A stretch of 64,000 bases of DNA from the NCBI GenBank assembly GCA_963662155.1, contig OY759268.1, forward strand, positions 7,039,201 through 7,103,200. The letters are read 5' to 3'. How positions within the stretch are numbered: position 1 is the first letter of the stretch; each line of letters starts with the position of its first letter. Under the pieces are notes generated by a model. It was not told where the DNA came from. It made no database searches and was given only the letters and a program-made list of their open reading frames with translations. A program made the translations under genes and the position numbers. The stretch is from Lamellibrachia columna. Lineage: Eukaryota; Annelida; Polychaeta; Sabellida; Siboglinidae. Shown here piece by piece: positions 54,415-64,000 of the stretch.

Positions 54415-55020
54415 CACTTTGACGTTATATGGATTACTGAAACTTGGTTTACAGACCGTGACAATACAGATTTATTTAATTTTAATTATTATGCTCTGAT
54501 CACATATTCCAGAATAAAAAGGAGGAGATGTTGGGATCTACATATCCAATAAGCATCAGTATAAAATTAGGCACGACTTGATGAACGACTCCTGCCATAG
54601 CCATTTTGAATAGTTTTTTTATTGAAATAAAAGTAAATAAAAAGACGTTTATAATAGGTTCCATATATAAACCCCTAAACACCAATTTATTTTAATAATG
54701 AACTTATCGGTGTACTAAACATAATATATCGGGAAAAGAAATGCAGTATAATGTTGATGAATTTTAATTTAAATCTACTCAACACAAACCCGCATAAAAT
54801 TGTCGAGTTCACTAATAACATGTATGTGAATGGGTTTTATCCTACAAGTAGTAGACCAAACAGAATATCAATAACTCATCTACATTAATATATACTATAT
54901 TCACTAATATAAATCAATATAAAATACATTCTGGTATCTTATATTCAGACATATCTGACCACTTCCCATAAATCAATATAAATTATATTTGTAATATCCC
55001 CAGAAAAGAACCTTACAAAA
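54415..55020 (+). mobile_element. LINE endonuclease-domain fragment, decayed
   Basis: Plus-strand reading with shifts gives VIWITETWFTDRDN, MNFNLNLLNTNPHK, EFTNNMYVNGFYPTSSR and PNRIS, matching the APE-type endonuclease of jockey/CR1-group LINEs (ETW, GDFNINLL with the D lost, RPTRI). No RT follows. Confidence 0.65.
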
Positions 55021-55428
55021 TCTTGTATAGACGTGCGTGCGTGTGTGTTTGTGTTTCTCGGTCACTCGAATGTGGCCTTTCGTCACAAATGTAGCAGTAC
55101 AAACTCCTATTTTTATTTTAGTTAGTCACGACTCCCAACGTCACATTTGATCGACTTCCATTGCGATAAGAGCCAACAGACGCGTCAAGCTCTCATGGCC
55201 GGCTCCGAGTTTCTGAATCCACCCTTTCGTTTCATCCTATGTACTACTCACCAACTCTCACCACCTCTATCATTACCTCAGGGTAGCACTTGCGTCGGAT
55301 CCATTCCGTCGCATTCTGTCCTACAGTCGTGTCACATGCAGCATGTTGTTCATCTCCCTCTCGCCCATCAATATATCACCTTTCCCTCCGTCTCGTGGCT
55401 ATCTCGCGCTCCTGGTGCCTTCGCTCAC

Positions 55429-55545
55429 GTAACCTTCCCTCACGTCGCCTTCCCTCCCGTCTCCTTCCCTCCCGTCTATTTCCCACCCGGCTCCTTCCCT
55501 CCCGTTTCCTTCCGTCCTGTCACCTTACCTCCTCTCAGCCACCTT
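55429..55545. repeat. 15-bp minisatellite (CCTTCCCTCCCGTCT)n
   Basis: About eight degenerate units, period 15, keeping an open frame of FPPVS-like pentapeptides. I do not consider the surrounding 135-codon frame a gene. Confidence 0.88.
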
Positions 55546-55559
55546 CCAGTCTGAGGTGA

Positions 55560-56713
55560 ACTTTCCGTAGCATCTCTCTCATCGCCTTCCCCCACTTTAT
55601 CATCCACTGTCCACCCCCCCACCGAAACCACTGGAACAACCCACCTCTTCAATGCCTGAACCGTTCCATCTAAATCTCTAGTCCCTTCATCTTCGCATAT
55701 CCCCTACACTCAAAACTAAAACTATCCGCCTGAGCCTCAGCCCAGGACTTATCACACTCGAACTTGACGAAGTCTACCCAGTTGCTACAACTCCTGCATA
55801 CTAAATGCCTGGTGGTCTTTATATGCCGTTCGGACGGCGCCATCACAGAATTCAGATTGTGTTAGGTTGGTGTTGTTAATAGTGTTTTCACCTTTCTACG
55901 TTAGTCTTGAACAAGGGTGTTTTGGGGTTCAAAATAACGCTTTATTATTAAACAATTAAATAACAGGATTGGTTAGGTTTTATTTTAATTTTGATAATAA
56001 TATACTTGCTAACTGTGTTCTATCTACTAGAACACTATGATATGTATTCTACCTATTAGAACACTAGAATAGACAATGACAAGGAGCACGTGACCCGTAT
56101 GCTAAAGTACTTCATGACTAGTCAGCTGGGCTACATTACAAAGACGGCCCTTTTAATGTGGCGCGGCAGTTCTCAGTTCTGTGTCACAAACAACGAGGAT
56201 GATTGAAGATTTCTACTCGCAGTGAGCCTTCTGCAGCTGTCACCGTTAAAATATACCAGGTCAATTTTGACCGACGTTGACGTGACGATAATGAAAAATT
56301 TCAACAACTTATCTGCATACTTTGGAAAGTTTATATAGGTAGCCTTTGATAATAGTTTTAAACCCACAAATCAGAAACCTATGAACAAAATGCGGTAAAA
56401 TATTGTTAATCAAGCATCACAACCAGATTAATAGATCAACCTAACTTGCTCTTGTCACTCACGAATTATCTGCTTATGAATGTGTGACTAACTTAACATT
56501 TAAAGGGAGAATACTCCTTTAGAATGAAGAATACAACTGAGCTGAAAGTGTCGACGGGCGGATGTTTGTAGACTGATACTGTGAGTATTGATGTATATCA
56601 TCATATGTAACACAATATGTCCACGCCACGCCACATAACTTCTATGTGCACAGGTAATTATATTGGCCAAGTACTACGACTTAGTACCCGCGTGTTACAA
56701 TACATTACACGTC
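55560..56713. other. Intergenic, no gene recognised
   Basis: No domain motif on either strand. A short near-duplicate (CTACTAGAACACTATGATA / CTATTAGAACACTAGAATA) occurs at about 56025-56070. Confidence 0.4.
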
Positions 56714-56850
56714 ATGCATACATACATACATACATACATGCATACATACACACATACATATATACATACATACATACATGCATGCATGCATACATGCATA
56801 CATACACACATACATATATACATACATACGTGCATGTATGCATACATACA
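56714..56850. repeat. (ACAT)n/(GCAT)n microsatellite
   Basis: Tetranucleotide tract of about 135 bp. Confidence 0.97.
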
Positions 56851-58313
56851 TAAGTACAATGTCGTCCAAGTAACACTGCATTGGTCTGGTGAGATAACCA
56901 TCTGTAATAATGTATATGTGCATTATGAAATTGACGTCATATAATTGATTGCTTATCTAATGTTCCAAACTTTCAAATTATAGTGTGTCTGTTCAGTTTG
57001 AAGCATCAAGAGTTGCTTCCAACAATGTTTTTGTGAAAATCATAATAAAATGCAAGATTTGTAATTTATGTTATTTGGATGTCTTCCATTATATATCAGC
57101 CAAAGAAATGCTGAGCAATACGCTATATTACGTGGTAGGACGATGACCCTTGACATGTTCAAAATAATGTGTCCTACTATTATTTTTTTAACTATTCGGT
57201 TTGAAAACAACATTACGTAAAATAAAGCATGCATATTATCAGAAGAAAACATGCTAAATTACGTATGTCAAGTTTAGTGATTTTTACCTTCATTAGTCAT
57301 CTAAAAGTAGTAGACAAAATTGTCTTTGAGGTACACCATTTTTAAAAATAAAAACAAATTTAATTGACATCTTCGATAATATCATGAAAATTCCAGTAAC
57401 CTTTTCACATGAAAGTGGCCAATTAACGTTGAATGGTGGTAGAAAACATAAAAGTACCTTTGAGTGAATGACCTTTCGCTCGTACGTACTTTTACTATAC
57501 ATATTCGAAATGTGCTGCCACCTGTGGCGACGATTTTATGAAACGTGTACCTTTTCAATCCTCAGATGGCGTACGTGGCACGCTGCGTAATTACATAAGT
57601 AAAAGAATGCTGACAGATGGCAGAAAACTTACTATACCAGCAAAACAATACATAAATTGTACTTGACTTTTAAAGATACATCATCAATATTAGCGTACCC
57701 GACCTTTCAAATCTCCCGATGTGGCGTTAGTTGTCCGCATTAATATTGTTTGGTAATTTTTCAAAACATCCTCCCGATATCCCGGTTTCAAAAAAAAAAC
57801 TTCCGCTTTTGTCGTGTTTTACTTCACGTTAAAGTTTTACCTACATACGTTTGTACGATATAAGACATACGATAGGTGGCGCCACCAACGGAAAACTATT
57901 CGGTTAACCTCCCTGGTAAAACCTCACGCCATGATATCCCATGTGTAAGAGAATATCCCACTGTTTGCTTTTTTCAACTTTGAAACTCTGCATTTAAACT
58001 TAGTTGAGCATATCTACAGACACCTCGTAGGCCTATTTGTGCTCGTGTGCTCAAAAAATGTACGCGGTACCTCAATGATGATGATCTAAACATGAAAACA
58101 CACGCTCTGTAAGCAGGTACTGCGGTCACGGCTGACTGACAACGCTGAATGATCGTTGGTGCGGGGTTTACAGAGAGTAGATTTATAAACCCGCGGCGAC
58201 GTAGCATAACCACAACGTCACTCAGTAGTGGAAAGAAGCACAACGCGAGCGTCATTGACGACGTTTGTACATATGAGATCGGAACACAAAGAACGACTGT
58301 GGCTAATGTTGTG
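56851..58313. other. Upstream region of gene 2, no gene recognised
   Basis: No exon or promoter element that I can support. The open frame of gene 2 exon 1 extends up to 58149, so a start upstream of 58314 is possible. Confidence 0.4.
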
Positions 58314-59314
58314 ATGCGAATATACGGTGAGTGTGGGTCTGAAAAGCCATGGCGGCCTCCTCGGCGGGATCTGTTTTACCTGCTAGCGATGATCGCGATG
58401 CAGATAGCGGCCACCCTGCCGTCGACTCAAGGTGGCTGTCCTGCCATTCACCAACGCTGCTACTGTGCTACTGATCGTGGCAACATCAACCTCATCTGTC
58501 ATAATGTTGGCATTATCCCACAGGTGCCGCAATTCCAGCCTTCCAATACCACGTATCATATGCTCCGGATATACTGGAGGACGACAATGCCCACTGTGCA
58601 AGCTGGCGCCTTTAAAGGTCTCAAAGTAAAGGAAGTAAACCTGGGCGGCCTCGAAATAACGACAATTCAACCGGGGGCTCTCCGATCTCGGGGATATCTT
58701 AGAGGAGCTGTATCTCAACAACAACCACCTCCAAACTATCCCTGACGATGGTTTCAAAGGACTCCAGCAGCTAACTCACCTGAGTCTTCAATACAACCGT
58801 CTGAATACGGTGAACCCTGCCCTCTTTCGCGACATGTCACAACTGTATAGCCTTCGTCTCAGCTACAACCAACTCGATTCAATCCCAGACGACACTTTTA
58901 CCTCATTCAAACATTCGCTGGCGTATCTTTATTTGAACTACAATCGCTTGACGACATTGAGTCGCGCTCTCTTCGAAAACATGACACGACTGAAGGACCT
59001 GCGCCTAAATAACAACCAACTCGATGCAATCCCAGACGACACTTTCAACGGACATCTCCAGTCGCTGACTGGTATTACTTTGGACAGCAACCGCCTCATA
59101 AGTGTGAACCCAGCCCTATTCAGTCACCTACTGCAACTGAGAGTGGTTTTCCTCGATGACAATCGATTATTGTGTGATTGCCAACTGGCGTGGATGAGAA
59201 CGGCGAAAATATTCGTAGACAATCCTGTCTGCTTCAATCCACCTCCAGTCCATGGAACTTCTCTCATGTCGTACAACATATCGATGTGCGATCCGATCAC
59301 CACAGCGAAAACAG
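58314..59314 (+). CDS. Gene 2 exon 1: signal peptide and leucine-rich repeats (frameshifted)
   Basis: Start ATG at 58314 chosen because the hydrophobic leader LFYLLAMIAMQIAATLP follows, then the LRRNT cap (CPAIHQRCYC). LRRs include LEELYLNNNHLQTIPD, LYSLRLSYNQLDSIPD and LKDLRLNNNQLDAIPD with 24-residue spacing, then the LRRCT cap NRLLCDCQLAWM. A frame change at 58673-58692 separates the N-terminal part from the LRRs. One extra G in the GGGGG run, or a lost CT in CTCTCC, would explain it. Donor ACAG|GTATTG, phase 1. Extracellular ligand-binding or recognition role inferred. Confidence 0.82.
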
Positions 59315-59317
59315 GTA

Positions 59318-60231
<914 letters not shown>

Positions 60232-60321
60232 GATTTATTTAAGAAGAAATATTAGTAATACTATATACTTGAAATGCAATGCAGGCGCGACGGTAGAAAT
60301 AAGACGTCGTTGCTCTTGCAG

Positions 60322-60456
60322 CCCAACCAACGACGGAGAGTCAAATGGAAGAGGAATCTACAACTGGCCGCAGTGTATACAGCACAACTGAAATCTCTGT
60401 AGCCAGTAGAGATGCGATAACAGCAAATGTTATCGGCAGCGCCAAGAGCACTATAG
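60322..60456 (+). CDS. Gene 2 exon 2: Ser/Thr-rich stalk
   Basis: Acceptor TTGCTCTTGCAG, donor ATAG|GTAAGA. 135 nt, phase 1-1. Encodes QPTTESQMEEESTTGRSVYS and TTEISVASRDAITANV, a Ser/Thr/Glu-rich juxtamembrane stalk likely to be O-glycosylated. An earlier acceptor at 60285 would run into a stop. Confidence 0.7.
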
Positions 60457-60689
60457 GTAAGAATCGTGGGGAAGCCACGTATAGCATAACGAATGTGTTG
60501 TAAATACGATTTTAACTAATTATAGTGAAGGAGTGTCCGTATGACAAGTTGAAGAAATCAATAGTGCACAAACCACCCAAGCGTTGTGTCAGTTGACAAA
60601 ATACACGCGCACGCGCACGCGTGTACACACGCACACATTTTATGGCTCGACCAGCATCAGTTAGCTATTCTAAAAAACGTCAAACCAGT

Positions 60690-60985
60690 TAGAAATTATT
60701 TTGATTGTGTTTATTTCCAGTGAGAAATATATGACTTACCCAGTGCCAGTTCATCTAAAATGTAATGTATTTAAACAAAATAACTAGCTGATCGCCTCAA
60801 ACAAATTAAGGTGTCACATCGTAAAATTAAGAGATCTTTCAAAAATGTGAAGGGAACATTTCAAAAATTGTAAGGTGTCATAACATAAAATCAACTAGCT
60901 GATCAACTGAACAAATTAAGAGATCATATCACAGAATTAAGGGTCATATAAAAATACAAATATAACGAGTCATCAAAATGCAAAC
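60690..60985. repeat. Second copy of a 140-bp intron segment
   Basis: The block AAGGTGTCATAAC.TAAAATC through AACGAGTCATCAAAAT at 60838-60979 repeats 59690-59826 almost exactly in the same orientation. Confidence 0.9.
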
Positions 60986-62875
60986 TTAAGATTTTTTTAA
61001 ATAAACTACTAAGGGTTCATATCATACAGAAAACTGTAAGGGTGATTTATCAAAAATTAATAAGCTGATCGTCACAATAACTTAATGGATCATCTCAAAA
61101 AATAATGGGTCGTATAATAAAATATATTATTCTTCTAGAAAAGTAAAGGATGATTTCAAAAAGTGTAAGGGATCATTTAAAAACTGATGTAGCTGATTGT
61201 CTGAAAAATATGGGATCATCTCATACAAAATAATGGGGTTTCTCGAAAAAAGCTATGATATCACAAAACATGCAAGCGGTGATTAATAATTAATACCTGA
61301 TCGTCTCAATAAATTAAGGTATCATCTTAAAACATTAAGAGGTCACCTCATACAAAAAAGTTAAAGGCTCATTTAAAAAACGTAAATATTCATTAAAAAA
61401 AATAGCTGAGCGTCTCAATAAATTAAGAGATCATCTTAAAACATTAAAGAGTCATCTCATAAAATAAAGGGGTCTTCTCAAATCATTTCAACGCATTCAG
61501 GGATCATCCAAAACATTAAGGGTCTTCCCGTAAATTAAAAAGGTCTTCTAAAAAGATAAAGTGTCATTTCACAATAAATGAAATACGGTTGCTGTGTGTT
61601 CAACAAGCTTTTCCTAAGAAACCACAGTCGTGATATTGTTGATTGTAGTTGCAAATGTTTAGTTCGTATGCATTCTTTTAAGTGCATAACAACAAATAAT
61701 TGCCTTTTGTTTCCATTTAAGGGATAATCAAGCAAAATAAAAAAATTAAGGGATACATTTAAAATTTACGACATTAAGAGGTAATCCCCAAAAACAAATG
61801 GTATCTTTAAATTAAAAAGCGATCACCTCAAAGCATATAATAAGAAGCTGATTTTTAGATGACCTTCTTATTACATTTTTTTAATGAATCCTTAATGTTT
61901 TGATGGCCCACTTAACTTTTTTCTGATGATGAGCTAGTTACTTGTCAAATGAACCTTTAATTTGTTTTAATAATTCCTTAATTTATTTTAAAAATTCGTT
62001 TAGTTTATTTGGGATGACACCTTAGATTGTCGATGTGACCCCATAATTTGTTTGATGACCCCTTAAGTTTGTGTTTTGCTACGAATCCTTACAAGTTTAG
62101 ATTTCCCTTAATTATATGAAGTGACCGCTTCATTTCATAAAGTGGTACCTTATTGATTTGACACGTTTTTTAATGATCCCCGCTTTTTTAAATGATCCTT
62201 TACCCATTATTTTATGAAATAATCCCTTAATTTATTGAGCCGACAAGCTGGTTCATTTGACTAGTGACATTTTTCAATATGAGAAGACACCCTTAATCGT
62301 TTAGATGATCCCTTAATTTGTGGAGACGTTCAGCTAGTTAAATTGTTAGTTATTTTTTTGAGAAGACAAATTGATTGTATGAGATGACCCTTAATTTATT
62401 TAACTTTTTTCAAGACGACCACTTGATTTTATGAAATGATCCCATAACGTTTTGAGATGGTCAGCTAGTTATTATTAAATTAACTTTTAATGACTCCTTT
62501 TTTTAATTAACCATTAAATTGTTTTTTATAAATTCCCTTAATTTTAGTCATATTTTAAAATATTTTAGGTTCCCTTTAATCTTTTAGTTGACTGAAATTA
62601 CCATTATCTTTATTTTTTAGATACCCTTAATTGTTTCAGCTCCCTTTTTATTATTTTTGCGATTAACCTTAAGTTTCTAATATAATATCACGTTGCATTT
62701 TGATATTTCCCATAAATTATTTGAGATGACCCCTTCATTTGATCGAATGATGATCAGATATTTCTTTTTAAGCGTTTTTACTAATCCCTTAAATAACTAT
62801 ATGAGATGATCCCTTAAATGAGTGTAGATTACCTCTTTCATTTGTTGGGGTGACCCTTTTTAATGACCCCCCCCC
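60760..62875. repeat. 2.1-kb inverted array of degenerate ~20-bp monomers
   Basis: From about 60760 to 61855 the sequence is built of units like ATTAAGGGATCATCTCAAAA. From about 61860 to 62875 the units are the reverse complement (TTTTGAGATGATCCCTTAAT). The linked motif AACTAGCTGATC also flips to GATCAGCTAGTT-like. The switch coincides with a perfect 10-bp inverted repeat, TAATAAGAAG (61838-61847) and CTTCTTATTA (61864-61873). Confidence 0.88.
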
Positions 62876-63069
62876 TTCTTCCTTACTGTGTGACTCGGTC
62901 CTATTGTTTGCCTACATGTAGTTACTGCCGTGCGTTACCTGGGAGGTTATATGAACGACATTCCATATGTCCTCCCAGAAAACATGCGGCTCACTCGTTC
63001 TGATATTCCTATGTTAATCATACGTTTGTTAAACATCGAGTGGGTGTCAGCATAGCTAGCCGTTATAAG

Positions 63070-63215
63070 GTTGAACATGAGGATGATGATGATGACGATG
63101 AGAAGCAGTAATAGGATGATGAGGCTGAGGATGACATTGACTTCATCCTCATAATCGTAATAATGATCATTGTCATCATCTTCGTCATCTTCGTCATCAT
63201 CATCATCACCATGCC
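63070..63215. repeat. GAT/CAT trinucleotide-rich tract
   Basis: GATGATGATGATGACGATGAG on the left and CATCATCATCATCACC on the right form an inverted pair of trinucleotide runs. Confidence 0.9.
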
Positions 63216-63299
63216 ATATATTTGCAATACCCTATTATAATGACTGATATTCCGCACTGACTATGTCGACGGCAATATAATGTCCATGCCTTTCTGCAG

Positions 63300-63384
63300 A
63301 ACATGTTGCGCTCATTGCTGTTGGAATCCTGAGCGGGTTGTTGGCTGTTGCACTTGTGATCAGCTTACTGATTCACGCGAGGAG
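63300..63384 (+). CDS. Gene 2 exon 3: transmembrane helix
   Basis: Acceptor GCCTTTCTGCAG, donor GGAG|GTATGT. 85 nt, phase 1 to 2. Encodes HVALIAVGILSGLLAVALVI and SLLIHARR: one hydrophobic helix followed by a basic stop-transfer signal, so a type I membrane protein. Confidence 0.85.
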
Positions 63385-63671
63385 GTATGTTCTTTCTTAC
63401 TCATAGTAACATATTTGCACTATGAAATGAAAACAAATTTAACTGTATATTTATCAGAACACAACAATTAACATACTGGATATATATATATATATCCCCC
63501 GTATGGCCAAACGATTTTGTTATATGATTAGTTTAGTAATGGCCATTTTGGTTTGAATAAAAGGTAATACATTAATTTTACTTTTTACTTAACCTTTAAA
63601 TCATCAACAAAAACGTTCAGTGTTTCAGAATGACCGAAAATGAGTGTTCATTTGTTAATGTATACTTATAG

Positions 63672-63831
63672 ACAACACTGTGTGAAGTGCTGGACGGTGG
63701 ACACTGTAGATGATCTCTACACCCATAACAGGACGGAGCAGAGAGACATGACAACACCTGTTTACGACAGTATCACTGTCCCGGAGGAGACGGCCACTTA
63801 CGAAAATACCAGAGATCATCCGTGTGTTTAA
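63672..63831 (+). CDS. Gene 2 exon 4: cytoplasmic tail with tyrosine motifs, and stop
   Basis: Acceptor ATACTTATAG, phase 2, ends with TAA at 63829-63831. The 52-residue tail has DDLYTHN, VYDSITV and TYENT. YDSI and YENT are separated by 8 residues, similar to an ITAM (Y..I/L, 6-8 residues, Y..I/L) but with T at the last position. YEN is also a Grb2 SH2-type (Y.N) motif. No AATAAA was seen soon after the stop within the window. Confidence 0.82.
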
Positions 63832-64000
63832 CTTGTGAAAATGAGCTTTGAAATTACTCAAACCTACATAGATTAATTTTGAAATTGCTGATGCCACGTT
63901 CAACCCATCCGACACATACAATGCTATCATCGACCTTGAATATTTCTACACACCAGCAGTTGCGTCATGATAGTACACTACCGAGTATATAATACATTTG

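Noticed and set aside
55147..55559. 135-codon frame rich in FPPVS repeats as a possible secreted protein
   Set aside because: The repeat is a 15-bp minisatellite that is open in several frames, and there is no signal peptide or splice logic.
60285..60391. Use of the acceptor at 60285 for gene 2 exon 2
   Set aside because: The phase-1 frame from that acceptor meets a stop; the acceptor at 60321 keeps an open stalk to the donor at 60456.

Overview
The window looks like the nuclear genome of a marine invertebrate animal. Short exons with consensus splice sites are scattered among long introns filled with non-LTR retrotransposons, DNA transposons, tyrosine-recombinase element remnants and very many (TA)n, (GT)n, (ACAT)n and (GA)n microsatellites. 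The mix of CR1-like, hAT and tyrosine-recombinase elements fits a mollusc or other lophotrochozoan, or an invertebrate deuterostome such as a lancelet. I cannot place the species. Nothing suggests a bacterium, plasmid or virus.

Gene 1 (about 3.2 to 45.9 kb, + strand) is a large polycystin-1-like membrane protein. I assembled 21 exons by splice sites, reading phase and family motifs. In order they encode a YWTD (LDL-receptor class B) repeat, a WSC domain split between two exons 9.3 kb apart, four more YWTD-type exons, then (after a stretch with at least one missing exon) a REJ module, a GAIN region, a GPS with the HLS cleavage triad, the first membrane helix, a PLAT domain and about four more membrane helices. 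The 5' end lies upstream. No polycystin channel domain was found downstream; two weak candidate exons at 49983-50090 and 50338-50378 would end the protein in a short charged tail. Phases join exactly from exon to exon except between 18781 and 26723. Two introns need GC donors, and phase continuity excludes the GT alternatives I tested.

Introns of gene 1 carry at least seven pieces of one jockey/CR1-type LINE family (both strands), a near full-length CR1-like element with a PHD finger in ORF1, a jockey-like element whose reverse-transcriptase block has become a 54-bp minisatellite, an RTE-like element, a 2.9-kb hAT pseudo-transposon with recognisable inverted ends, and remnants of a tyrosine-recombinase element with an SGNH hydrolase.

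The 46 to 56 kb stretch holds a 2.65-kb element with 123-bp inverted ends around a decayed ORF that resembles a FEN1/PIN-type nuclease, a 914-bp MITE with TA target duplication, a two-block higher-order repeat of 42-bp palindrome-bearing monomers, long purine/pyrimidine mirror tracts and a LINE endonuclease fragment.

Gene 2 (58.3 to 63.8 kb, + strand) is a type I leucine-rich-repeat receptor in four exons: signal peptide, LRRs with cysteine-rich caps, a Ser/Thr-rich stalk, one membrane helix and a short tail with an ITAM-like pair of tyrosine motifs. Its first exon has a frameshift. Its introns hold a 0.4-kb duplication and a 2.1-kb array of degenerate monomers that flips orientation at a 10-bp palindrome.
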